Positions 42,975 to 51,749 of a stretch of 64,000 nucleotides of DNA are shown here, in pieces; the stretch's first letter is position 1; each line of letters begins with the position of its first letter. A program made the position numbers and the translations under genes. A model generated the notes under the pieces. The model saw nothing but the letters and a program-made list of their open reading frames with translations. It was not told where the DNA came from and did no database searches. Origin of the DNA: Burkholderiales bacterium (GTDB lineage Bacteria; Pseudomonadota; Gammaproteobacteria; Burkholderiales; Thiobacteraceae); contig JAIMAL010000007.1 of assembly GCA_023511995.1 (NCBI GenBank), positions 1 to 64,000 on the forward strand. The letters are read 5' to 3'.

Positions 42975-45253
42975 TGAAGAAGAAGGCCATGAAACTCCCG
43001 CCGGTGCGCCTGGCGGATCCCTATCTCGAACGGGAGAGGGAAAAATACGGCCACCCCCTGCCCAGCCGGGAATACATCCTGCAGAAACTGCGCGAACACG
43101 GCGTGCCCATCGACTTCGACGCCTTCGCACGGATGATGGGCATCGCTCCCCACGAGATGGAATTCTTCGCCCGGCGCATCGACGCCATGGAACGCCAAGG
43201 GCAGCTCATGCGCAACCGCAAGGGGGCGTTGTGCATGGTGGACAAGCTGCACCTCATCAAAGGGCGGGTGCAGGGTCATCCCGACGGTTTCGGTTTCGTC
43301 GTGCCGGAAGGCGGCGGTGAGGACATCTTCCTCTCGCCCCGGGAAATGCAGACGGTGATGCACGGGGATGTGGTGATGGTGCGGGTCACCGGCACGGACC
43401 GGCGCGGTCGGCCGGAAGGCACTGTGGTGGAAGTGCTGGAGCGCGCCAACAAGCGCATCGTGGGGCGGCTGATGGCGGAACGGGGCATCCTCTTCGTCGT
43501 GCCCGAGGACAAACGCATAAGCCACGACATCCTCGTCGAGCCCCGCGGGGCCGGCAAGGCCAAGCCGGGTCAGGTGGTGGTGATCGAGCTTACCGAGCAA
43601 CCTTCCCGCTACGCCCAGCCCATCGGCCGTATCGTCGAGGTGCTGGGCGACTACGGCGATCCCGGCATGGAGATCGAGATCGCGGTGCGCAAGCACAATC
43701 TCCCCTATCAGTTTTCCCGCGAGGTGGAGCGGCGATGCCGCAAGTTCCCCAAGGGGGTGCGGGCGGAGGACCTGGCCGGCCGCGAGGATATCCGCGACCT
43801 GCCCCTGGTGACCATCGACGGCGAGACGGCCCGCGATTTCGACGATGCGGTCTATTGCGAAAAACGCTGGCGTGGCTGGCGTCTGGTGGTGGCCATTGCC
43901 GATGTCAGCCATTACGTGGCCCACGGCGACCCCCTCGACCGGGAAGCGCTGGAGCGCGGCAACTCGGTTTATTTCCCGCGCCGCGTCATTCCCATGCTGC
44001 CGGAGGTGCTCTCCAACGGCCTCTGCTCCCTCAACCCCCAGGTGGACCGCTTATGCATGGTGTGCGATATGGAAATCAGCGGCAGCGGTGAAATCCGCAA
44101 ATACCGCTTCTACCCCGGCGTCATGCACTCCCATGCCCGGCTCACCTACACCCAGGTGTGGGACATGTTGCAGCACCCGGAGGGGCAGACTGGAAAGGCG
44201 CATGCGGGGCTGCTACCCCACCTGCAGAAGCTCTACAAGCTCTACCAGGTGCTGAGGAAGGCGCGCACCAAGCGGGGCGCCATCGACTTCGAGACCATCG
44301 AGACGCAGATGATCTTCAATGAGCAGGGCAAGATCGAGCGCATCGTGCCGGTGGAGCGCAACGACGCCCACCGCCTGATCGAGGAATGTATGCTGGCCGC
44401 CAACGTCTGCGCCTCCGATTTCCTGCAGAAGCACAAGCATCCCGCCCTCTACCGCGTCCATGAAGGACCGACACCGGAAAAACTCGAAGCGTTGCGGGAG
44501 TTCCTCAAGAGTTTCGGTCTCAGCCTGGGTGGCGGCGATCATCCCCACGCCAAGGACTACGCCAAGCTGCTGGAAAAAATCAAGGGCCGGCCCGATGCGC
44601 AACTTCTGCAGACGGTGATGCTGCGCTCCCTCAAGCAGGCCATGTACAGCCCGGACAACGTGGGACATTTCGGTCTCGCCTATGAGTCCTACACCCACTT
44701 CACTTCGCCCATCCGCCGCTATCCCGATCTGCTCATCCACCGTGCCATCAAGGCCGTGCTGGCGGGCCAGGAGTACAAGCCCGGCGACTGGCACCAGCTC
44801 GGCCTGCACTGCTCCATGACGGAGCGCCGCGCCGATGAGGCCACGCGGGACGTGGAGCAGTGGCTCAAGTGCTACTACATGCAGGACCGCATCGGCGAGG
44901 AGTTCGAAGGCACCATCAGCGGCGTCACCAGCTTCGGCCTCTTCGTCGCGCTCGATGGGGTGTACGTGGAAGGCATGGTGCACATCTCGGAGCTGGGCAA
45001 CGATTACTTCACCTTCGATGCGACGCAGCATCGTCTGGTGGGTGAACGCACCCACAAGGTGTACCGGCTTGCCGACCGCATGCGGGTACGGGTGGCGCGG
45101 GTGAGTCTGGAAACCAGCCGCATCGATTTCGTCCCCGCCGAGGGCGAGGGGAGGAGGACGACGCGGGGCCGCTTACGGCATGCCGCGGCGGACAAAGCCG
45201 CCCACGAGGGGAAGCGGGGCGAGGCGGGCACCGGCCTTCGCCGACGGGCATGA
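42974..45253 (+). CDS. rnr: Ribonuclease R
   Basis: Processive 3'-5' exoribonuclease that degrades structured RNA. 759 residues. Order: basic N-terminal HTH-like region, cold-shock domains ([15 protein letters not shown]), RNB catalytic domain with [17 protein letters not shown] supplying the metal-binding aspartates, and a C-terminal S1 domain ([20 protein letters not shown]) with a basic tail. In-frame ATGs at 42953 and 42965 are possible; 42974 has AAGGA about 10 nt upstream. It overlaps rlmB by 4 bp (ATGA), a common pairing. Confidence 0.96.
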   Translation: MKKKAMKLPPVRLADPYLEREREKYGHPLPSREYILQKLREHGVPIDFDAFARMMGIAPHEMEFFARRIDAMERQGQLMRNRKGALCMVDKLHLIKGRVQGHPDGFGFVVPEGGGEDIFLSPREMQTVMHGDVVMVRVTGTDRRGRPEGTVVEVLERANKRIVGRLMAERGILFVVPEDKRISHDILVEPRGAGKAKPGQVVVIELTEQPSRYAQPIGRIVEVLGDYGDPGMEIEIAVRKHNLPYQFSREVERRCRKFPKGVRAEDLAGREDIRDLPLVTIDGETARDFDDAVYCEKRWRGWRLVVAIADVSHYVAHGDPLDREALERGNSVYFPRRVIPMLPEVLSNGLCSLNPQVDRLCMVCDMEISGSGEIRKYRFYPGVMHSHARLTYTQVWDMLQHPEGQTGKAHAGLLPHLQKLYKLYQVLRKARTKRGAIDFETIETQMIFNEQGKIERIVPVERNDAHRLIEECMLAANVCASDFLQKHKHPALYRVHEGPTPEKLEALREFLKSFGLSLGGGDHPHAKDYAKLLEKIKGRPDAQLLQTVMLRSLKQAMYSPDNVGHFGLAYESYTHFTSPIRRYPDLLIHRAIKAVLAGQEYKPGDWHQLGLHCSMTERRADEATRDVEQWLKCYYMQDRIGEEFEGTISGVTSFGLFVALDGVYVEGMVHISELGNDYFTFDATQHRLVGERTHKVYRLADRMRVRVARVSLETSRIDFVPAEGEGRRTTRGRLRHAAADKAAHEGKRGEAGTGLRRRA

Positions 45254-45990
45254 GTGGGCACACCTTCCTTTACGGTTTCCACGCCGTGCTGGCGCGGCTG
45301 CGGGCAAAGCCGGAAAGCGTGGAGGAAATCTATCTCGACCGCGCCCGTCAAGACAAACGCGCCCAAACCCTGCTCAGCAATGCCGAGGCGGCCGGGGTGC
45401 GGGTCATTCCCACCGAGGGGGCGCGCCTCGATGGCATGGTGGGCAAGGCGCGGCACCAGGGCGTGGTGGCGCGGGTCAAACCCGTGCGGTTGGCAGTCCA
45501 CCTGGATGAGGTGCTCGATGCCCTCGACGAGCCGCCGCTCCTCTTGGTACTGGATGGGGTGCAGGACCCCCACAATCTGGGCGCGTGTCTCAGGGTGGCG
45601 GATGCCATGGGGGTGCATGCGGTCATCGCCCCCAAGGACCGTGCCGTGGGGCTCACCGCCACCGTGCGCAAGGTGGCGAGCGGCGCAGCCGAGCGGGTGC
45701 CCTTCATCCCGGTGACCAATCTCGCCCGCAGCCTGCGGGAATTGAAGGAGCAGGGCATCTGGCTCGCCGGTGCGGCGGCGGAGGCGGAACAGGACCTGTT
45801 CACCGCCCGCCTGGGCGGGCCGCTCGCCTGGGTGCTGGGTGCCGAAGGGCAGGGGCTGCGGCGCCTGACGCGGGAATCCTGCGACGAATTGATCCGCATC
45901 CCCATGTTCGGCGGGGTGGAAAGCCTGAATGTGTCCGTGGCCGCCGGCATCTGCCTCTACGAGGCGCGGCGCCAGCGCGCCCTGGTGTGA
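45250..45990 (+). CDS. rlmB: 23S rRNA (guanosine-2251-2'-O)-methyltransferase RlmB
   Basis: SpoU-family SAM-dependent methyltransferase acting on the peptidyl-transferase region of 23S rRNA. 246 residues. The N-terminal substrate-binding domain begins [12 protein letters not shown]. The trefoil-knot motifs are [38 protein letters not shown], and [20 protein letters not shown]. It is coupled to rnr. Confidence 0.96.
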   Translation: MSGHTFLYGFHAVLARLRAKPESVEEIYLDRARQDKRAQTLLSNAEAAGVRVIPTEGARLDGMVGKARHQGVVARVKPVRLAVHLDEVLDALDEPPLLLVLDGVQDPHNLGACLRVADAMGVHAVIAPKDRAVGLTATVRKVASGAAERVPFIPVTNLARSLRELKEQGIWLAGAAAEAEQDLFTARLGGPLAWVLGAEGQGLRRLTRESCDELIRIPMFGGVESLNVSVAAGICLYEARRQRALV

Positions 45991-46012
45991 TGCCTGCCGG
46001 CGGGCCCTCCGC

Positions 46013-46018
46013 TATAAT
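46013..46018 (+). promoter_or_regulatory. -10 element upstream of leuC
   Basis: A perfect TATAAT lies 30 nt upstream of the leuC ATG, just after the rlmB stop. The -35 position holds no good match, so an activator may be needed. It is the likely start of the leu-asd transcript. Confidence 0.5.
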
Positions 46019-46047
46019 GAGCGTTTTTCCCAACCGACACCCCCATC

Positions 46048-47475
46048 ATGGCCGGCAGGACGCTCTACGACAAGCTGTGGGACGATCACGTGGTGCACGT
46101 CGAGGAAGACGGCACCACGCTGCTCTACATCGACCGTCATCTGCTCCATGAGGTGACCAGCCCGCAGGCCTTTGAAGGTCTGCGCCTCAATCACCGCAAA
46201 CCGTGGCGGCCCCAGGCCAACCTGGCGGTGGCGGACCACAACGTGCCCACCACCCGCCGCGACCAGGGCATCCAGGATCCCGTCTCCGCCCTGCAGGTGG
46301 AGACGCTGGACAAAAACTGCGAGGAATTCGGCATCACCGAGTTCCGCATGAACGACATCCGCCAGGGCATCGTCCATGTGGTGGGTCCGGAACAGGGGGC
46401 CACCCTGCCCGGCATGACCGTAGTCTGCGGCGACTCCCACACCAGCACCCATGGTGCCTTCGCCGCCCTCGCCCATGGCATCGGCACCTCCGAGGTGGAG
46501 CACGTGCTGGCCACCCAATGCCTGCTGCAGAAGAAATCCAAATCCATGCTGATCAAGGTTGAGGGCAAGCTTGCCCCCGGCGTGACCGCTAAGGACGTGG
46601 TGCTGGCCATCATCGGCACCATCGGCACTGCGGGGGGCACGGGCTATGCCATCGAGTTCGCCGGCAGTGTGATTCGCGAGCTGTCCATGGAAGGGCGCAT
46701 GACGGTGTGCAACATGGCCATCGAAGCCGGGGCGCGTGCCGGCATGGTGGCGGTGGACGACAAGACCATCGAATACCTGCGCGGGCGGCCCTTCGCTCCC
46801 AAGGGCGAGATGTGGGATCGGGCGGTGGCCTACTGGCGGACCCTGGTGAGCGATCCGGATGCCCGTTTCGACAAAGTCGTGGAAATTGACGGCAGTCGCA
46901 TCAAGCCCCACGTCACCTGGGGCACCTCACCGGAAATGGTGACCACCATCGATGGGCATGTGCCGGATCCGGCGCAGGAGGCCGACCCGGTCCGGCGCGC
47001 CAGCATGGAACGGGCGCTGGCCTACATGGGCCTTGCGCCCAATACCCCCATCACGGAGATCACCATCGACAAGGTGTTCATCGGCTCCTGCACCAATTCC
47101 CGCATCGAGGATCTGCGTGCGGCGGCGGCCGTGGTCAAGGGCAGGCGCGTGGCGGACAATGTGAAGCTCGCCATGGTCGTGCCGGGATCGGGGTTGGTCA
47201 AACGGCAGGCGGAAGCCGAGGGGCTCGATCGCATTTTCATCGAGGCCGGCTTCGAATGGCGGGAACCGGGCTGTTCCATGTGCCTGGCCATGAATGCCGA
47301 CCGGCTGCAACCCGGTGAGCGTTGTGCCTCCACCTCCAACCGGAATTTCGAAGGCCGCCAGGGACCCGGCGGCCGCACCCACCTCGTCAGTCCCGCCATG
47401 GCCGCGGCGGCGGCAATTGCCGGGCGGTTCGTGGACGTGCGTCAATTCCTCGAACCCGGCCGCAACGCGGCCTGA
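46048..47475 (+). CDS. leuC: 3-isopropylmalate dehydratase large subunit
   Basis: Leucine biosynthesis; isomerises 2- to 3-isopropylmalate with LeuD. 475 residues, aconitase fold. [4Fe-4S] cysteines are in [15 protein letters not shown] and [30 protein letters not shown] and [12 protein letters not shown] are also typical. The gene order leuC-entericidin-leuD-leuB follows. Confidence 0.98.
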   Translation: MAGRTLYDKLWDDHVVHVEEDGTTLLYIDRHLLHEVTSPQAFEGLRLNHRKPWRPQANLAVADHNVPTTRRDQGIQDPVSALQVETLDKNCEEFGITEFRMNDIRQGIVHVVGPEQGATLPGMTVVCGDSHTSTHGAFAALAHGIGTSEVEHVLATQCLLQKKSKSMLIKVEGKLAPGVTAKDVVLAIIGTIGTAGGTGYAIEFAGSVIRELSMEGRMTVCNMAIEAGARAGMVAVDDKTIEYLRGRPFAPKGEMWDRAVAYWRTLVSDPDARFDKVVEIDGSRIKPHVTWGTSPEMVTTIDGHVPDPAQEADPVRRASMERALAYMGLAPNTPITEITIDKVFIGSCTNSRIEDLRAAAAVVKGRRVADNVKLAMVVPGSGLVKRQAEAEGLDRIFIEAGFEWREPGCSMCLAMNADRLQPGERCASTSNRNFEGRQGPGGRTHLVSPAMAAAAAIAGRFVDVRQFLEPGRNAA

Positions 47476-47495
47476 TCGCGATGGAGGAAACTGCA

Positions 47496-47621
47496 ATGAA
47501 GAAAATTGCCCTTTTCCTGCTCTTCCTGGGCGTGTTTGCCCTGTCCGCCTGCAACACCATCGAGGGCCTGGGCAAGGACATCAAGAAGGGCGGCGAAGTG
47601 ATCGAAAAGGCGGCGAAATAG
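47496..47621 (+). CDS. Entericidin A/B family lipoprotein
   Basis: 41 residues. Signal peptide [19 protein letters not shown] with lipobox LSAC, then [17 protein letters not shown], the hallmark of the entericidin family. GGAGG is about 9 nt upstream of ATG 47496. Its stop overlaps the leuD GTG by 1 base (TAGTG). Family members are small outer-membrane lipoproteins linked to programmed cell death in E. coli, but their role in such leu operons is unclear. Confidence 0.88.
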   Translation: MKKIALFLLFLGVFALSACNTIEGLGKDIKKGGEVIEKAAK

Positions 47622-48259
47622 TGGAACCCTTCACCCGACTCGTGGGGCTGGTGGCGCCGCTCGATCGCGCCAATGTGGACACCGACGCCATCATTCCCAA
47701 ACAGTTCCTCAAGTCGATCCGGCGCACCGGCTTCGGTCCCAATCTGTTCGACGAGTGGCGATATCTGGATCATGGCGAACCGGGAATGGACAATTCCAAA
47801 CGGCCGCTCAATCCGGATTTCGTCCTCAACAAGCCGCGCTACCAGGGCGCGCAGATTCTGCTCGCGCGGGAGAATTTCGGCTGCGGTTCCAGCCGCGAGC
47901 ATGCCCCCTGGGCGCTGCTCGACTATGGCTTTCGTGCCATCATCGCGCCCAGCTTTGCCGATATCTTCTACAACAACTGTTTCAAAAACGGCCTGCTGCC
48001 CATTGTGCTGGATGCGGCGGTGGTGGATCGGCTCTTCCGCGAGACGGAGGCCAATGAGGGCTACCGGCTCACCATCGACCTCGCCGCGCAGACGGTGACT
48101 ACGCCCTCCGGTGAGGTCTTGCACTTCGAAGTGGACGAGTTCCGCAAATACTGTCTGCTAAACGGCCTGGACGACATCGGGCTGACGCTGCGGCACGTGG
48201 ACAAAATCCGCGCCTACGAGGAAAGGCGGAAGAAGGAAGCGCCGTGGTTGTTCGATTGA
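47621..48259 (+). CDS. leuD: 3-isopropylmalate dehydratase small subunit
   Basis: 212 residues. Partner of Leu[39 protein letters not shown] and [17 protein letters not shown] are the family motifs. It starts at a GTG one base into the entericidin stop, so its translation depends on that gene. Confidence 0.96.
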   Translation: MEPFTRLVGLVAPLDRANVDTDAIIPKQFLKSIRRTGFGPNLFDEWRYLDHGEPGMDNSKRPLNPDFVLNKPRYQGAQILLARENFGCGSSREHAPWALLDYGFRAIIAPSFADIFYNNCFKNGLLPIVLDAAVVDRLFRETEANEGYRLTIDLAAQTVTTPSGEVLHFEVDEFRKYCLLNGLDDIGLTLRHVDKIRAYEERRKKEAPWLFD

Positions 48260-48346
48260 AGGTTCCACCGCGGCGTGCGCGGGTGGGGCAGGCAGGAAGG
48301 CCCTGGAAAAACGCGCCGCGCACTCCGTGGTGAAGAGGGTTCCGGA

Positions 48347-49408
48347 ATGAAAATTGCAATTCTACCCGGCGACGGCATCGGTCCCGAAATCGTCGCCCAG
48401 GCGGTGAAGGTGATGCAAGCACTCATGCGCGAGGGGCTGCCGCTGGAGCTCGAGGAGGCGCCCATCGGCGGCGCCGGCTTCGATGCGGCGGGCGATCCGC
48501 TGCCCGAAGCCACCCTTGCCCTGGCGCGGGCGGCGGATGCGGTGCTGCTGGGGGCGGTGGGGGGACCCCAGTACGACGCACTGCCGCGGGATAAGCGGCC
48601 GGAGCGGGGCCTGTTGCGCATCCGCAAGGAACTCAACCTGTTCGCCAACCTGCGCCCGGCGGTGCTCTATCCCGAGCTCGCGGCTGCCTCCACCCTGCGC
48701 CCCGAAGTCATAGCGGGGCTTGACCTCATGATCGTGCGGGAGCTCACGGGGGATGTCTATTTCGGTCAGCCGCGGGGCATCGAGGTGCGCAATGGCGAGC
48801 GGGTCGGTTTCAACACCATGATCTATTCGGAATCGGAAATCCGCCGGGTGGCCCATGTGGCCTTCCGCATCGCCCAGAAGCGCCGGCGGCGTCTGTGCTC
48901 GGTGGAAAAGGCCAATGTCCTGGAATGTTCCGAACTGTGGCGGCAGGTGATGATCGAAGTCTCCAGGGAATATCCGGACGTGGAGCTCACCCACATGTAC
49001 GTGGACAATGCCGCCATGCAGCTCGTGCGCAATCCCAGGCAGTTCGACGTCATCGTCACCGGCAACCTCTTCGGCGACATCCTCTCCGACGAGGCGTCGA
49101 TGCTGACGGGTTCCATCGGCATGCTCGCCTCGGCTTCCCTGGATGCCAGCAACAAAGGGCTTTATGAGCCCATCCACGGCTCCGCGCCGGATATCGCCGG
49201 CCGCGACGTGGCCAACCCCCTGGCCACCATCCTTTCCGTGGCCATGATGCTGCGCTATACGCTCAACCAGGAGGAGGCGGCGCAGCGCATCGAGGCGGCC
49301 GTGAAGAAGGTGCTGGCGCAGGGCCTGCGCACCGCCGACATTTACACGGAAGGCATGCGCAAGGTGTCCTGCAGCGAAATGGGCGATGCCGTGGTGGCGA
49401 ATCTTTGA
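48347..49408 (+). CDS. leuB: 3-isopropylmalate dehydrogenase
   Basis: Oxidises and decarboxylates 3-isopropylmalate using NAD+. 353 residues. [15 protein letters not shown], the [15 protein letters not shown] arginines, [15 protein letters not shown], the metal-binding [13 protein letters not shown], and [12 protein letters not shown] are all present. GAAGAGGG lies upstream of ATG 48347. Confidence 0.98.
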   Translation: MKIAILPGDGIGPEIVAQAVKVMQALMREGLPLELEEAPIGGAGFDAAGDPLPEATLALARAADAVLLGAVGGPQYDALPRDKRPERGLLRIRKELNLFANLRPAVLYPELAAASTLRPEVIAGLDLMIVRELTGDVYFGQPRGIEVRNGERVGFNTMIYSESEIRRVAHVAFRIAQKRRRRLCSVEKANVLECSELWRQVMIEVSREYPDVELTHMYVDNAAMQLVRNPRQFDVIVTGNLFGDILSDEASMLTGSIGMLASASLDASNKGLYEPIHGSAPDIAGRDVANPLATILSVAMMLRYTLNQEEAAQRIEAAVKKVLAQGLRTADIYTEGMRKVSCSEMGDAVVANL

Positions 49409-49462
49409 GGCCGGGTGGATGGACCTTCTGGTTTGACCCCTGGCGCAACGAAGGAGAAGACC

Positions 49463-50575
49463 GTGAGAACAGGATTCATCGGCTGGCGTGGCATGGTGGG
49501 CTCGGTGCTCATGCAGCGCATGCGGGAAGAGAAGGACTTCGATCTCATCGAACCGGTGTTCTTCACCACCTCCAACCCCGGCGGCCGGGGGCCGGAGGTG
49601 GGCCGGGAGGTGCCGCCCCTGAAGGATGCCTACAATCTCGATGAGCTCAAGGCGATGCAGGTCATCGTCACCTGTCAGGGCGGGGACTACACCAAGGACG
49701 TGTATCCCCGCCTGCGCGCCGCGGGCTGGCAGGGCTACTGGATCGACGCCGCCTCCACCCTGCGCATGGAGGAGGATGCGGTGATCATCCTCGATCCGGT
49801 CAACCGCCGGGTGATCGATGCCGCCCTCGCCCGGGGCGTGAAGACCTACGTCGGCGGCAACTGCACCGTCTCCCTCATGCTGATGGCCCTTGGCGGCCTC
49901 TTCGAGCAGGGGCTTGTGGAGTGGATCAGCCCCATGACCTACCAGGCCGCTTCCGGGGCCGGCGCGCGCAACATGCGCGAGCTTTTGCAGCAGATGGGGG
50001 CCATCCACGCCGAGGTGAAGGACTTGCTGGACGACCCGGCCTCCGCCATCCTGGAGATCGACCGCAAGGTGGCGGATTTCCTCCGCTCCGACCGCTTTCC
50101 CCTCGATGCCTGGCCGGTGCCCCTGGCCGGTTCCCTCATCCCCTGGATCGACGCCCAGCTTGCCAGTGGGCAGAGCCGGGAGGAGTGGAAAGCCCAGGTG
50201 GAATGCAACAAGATCCTGGGGCGCAGCGACAACCCCATTCCCATCGACGGCCTGTGTGTGCGCATCGGCGCCATGCGCTGCCACAGCCAGGCGCTCACCA
50301 TCAAGCTGACGCGGGACGTGCCCCTTGCCGACATCCACGACATCCTCGCCGCCCACAACCCCTGGGTGAAGGTGGTGCCCAACGAGCGGGAAATCACCAT
50401 GCGGGAACTGACCCCCGCTGCCGTCACCGGCACACTGACGGTGCCGGTGGGGCGCCTGCGCAAGCTCAACATGGGGCCGCAATACCTTTCCGCCTTCACG
50501 GTGGGCGATCAGCTCCTGTGGGGGGCGGCGGAACCCTTGCGCCGCATGCTGCGCATCCTGCTCGAGCGGCAGTAG
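49463..50575 (+). CDS. asd: Aspartate-semialdehyde dehydrogenase
   Basis: Reduces aspartyl phosphate for lysine, threonine and methionine synthesis. 370 residues, Gram-negative type. [14 protein letters not shown] is the nucleotide site, the catalytic Cys is in [15 protein letters not shown], and [16 protein letters not shown] holds the substrate-binding residues and catalytic His. It starts at GTG 49463, with AAGGAGAAG just upstream. Confidence 0.97.
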   Translation: MRTGFIGWRGMVGSVLMQRMREEKDFDLIEPVFFTTSNPGGRGPEVGREVPPLKDAYNLDELKAMQVIVTCQGGDYTKDVYPRLRAAGWQGYWIDAASTLRMEEDAVIILDPVNRRVIDAALARGVKTYVGGNCTVSLMLMALGGLFEQGLVEWISPMTYQAASGAGARNMRELLQQMGAIHAEVKDLLDDPASAILEIDRKVADFLRSDRFPLDAWPVPLAGSLIPWIDAQLASGQSREEWKAQVECNKILGRSDNPIPIDGLCVRIGAMRCHSQALTIKLTRDVPLADIHDILAAHNPWVKVVPNEREITMRELTPAAVTGTLTVPVGRLRKLNMGPQYLSAFTVGDQLLWGAAEPLRRMLRILLERQ

Positions 50576-50660
50576 CCGCCCGCGTCCGCCGGCCGGCGCG
50601 GCAAAGGGGCCGGCGGTCTTGCCCGGGCTTCACCTGCCGCCGTTTTCCTGGGAAGTCGCG

Positions 50661-51668
50661 ATGAAATACGACGTCTGCGTGGTGGGACCCCGCACCCTCC
50701 TGGGGGAAACCCTGCTGGAAATCCTGGAGGAGCGCGCCTTCCCGGTGGGGGCGCTCCATCTTCTCGATAGCGGCGAGGAAGTGGGGGAGACCGTAACCTT
50801 CGCCGGCCGTGACCACACGGTGCGCGAGGTGGCCGATTTCGACTTCGCGGCAGCGCCCCTGGTTTTCTTCTGCGGCGGGCCGGCGCAAACCTTGGAGCAG
50901 GTACCGCGGGCAAACCGCGCCGGCTGCCGCATCATCGATGCAAGCGGCGCCCTGGCGGAGGATCCCGAGGTGCCGCTGGTGGTGCCCGAGGTGAACCCCG
51001 ACGCCCTCCATCAGGGCCGCCTCTTCGCCAGCCCCAGCGCCGCGGCGGTGCTCGCGGCCGCCACCCTCAAGCCCCTCGTCGATCCCTTCGGCTTGACAGT
51101 GGTCCGGCTGGTGAGCCTGGAGCCGGTTTCCGGAACCGGACGCGCCGCGGTGGAGGAGCTCGCCCGCCAGTCCATGGCGCTTTTCAATCAGACGACCGTG
51201 CAGGCCGAGGTGTATCCGAAACAGATCGCCTTCAATCTGCTGCCGCAGATCGGCGCGCCGGATGATTCCGGCTACAGCAGCGCGGAGCGCACCCTGATCG
51301 CGCAGCTCAAGCGTCTGCTCGGGCTGCCGGGCGTGAGCCTGGAGGCGACCTGCGTGCGTGTGCCGGTGTTTTTCGGCCAGGCTCTGGTGGTCCAGGCCGA
51401 TACCCAACGACCCGTGAGCCGGGAGGCGGTTCAGCGTCTGTTCGACGTGGCCCCGGGTGTGGTGCTCTACGACCGGCCGGAGGCGGGTGGCTGGCCCACG
51501 CCGGTCATGGAGGCTGCCACCAACGACCCGATTTTCATCGGTCGGGTGCGCGCATCGGCGGAAAATGCTAAAGGAATCACCTTTTGGGCCGTAGTTGACA
51601 ACATGCGCAAAGGCGGGGCGCTCAATTGCGTGCAGATTGCCGAAAAGTTAATCGGGAATTCCCGCTGA
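50661..51668 (+). CDS. usg: Usg-type aspartate-semialdehyde dehydrogenase paralogue without the catalytic Cys
   Basis: 335 residues. It has the Asd fold, but the position of the active-site Cys reads FASPSAAAVLAA, so Cys is replaced and it cannot act as a normal dehydrogenase. Homologues (Usg-1) often follow asd and have no settled function. Late segments NDPIFIGRVRASAENAKGI and NMRKGGALNCVQIAE are conserved in the family. It lies 85 bp after asd in the same direction. Confidence 0.86.
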   Translation: MKYDVCVVGPRTLLGETLLEILEERAFPVGALHLLDSGEEVGETVTFAGRDHTVREVADFDFAAAPLVFFCGGPAQTLEQVPRANRAGCRIIDASGALAEDPEVPLVVPEVNPDALHQGRLFASPSAAAVLAAATLKPLVDPFGLTVVRLVSLEPVSGTGRAAVEELARQSMALFNQTTVQAEVYPKQIAFNLLPQIGAPDDSGYSSAERTLIAQLKRLLGLPGVSLEATCVRVPVFFGQALVVQADTQRPVSREAVQRLFDVAPGVVLYDRPEAGGWPTPVMEAATNDPIFIGRVRASAENAKGITFWAVVDNMRKGGALNCVQIAEKLIGNSR

Positions 51669-51749
51669 CTTAACATGCCGGATCAGCTTGCATCGATAAC
51701 TATTTGATGTTACCGTGCTTAGCCTGGCCAGGACATTCATGAGGGTGGC

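Noticed and set aside
48362-50482. A 700-codon frame opposite leuB and asd
   Set aside because: Both leuB and asd have complete catalytic motifs in the sense direction.
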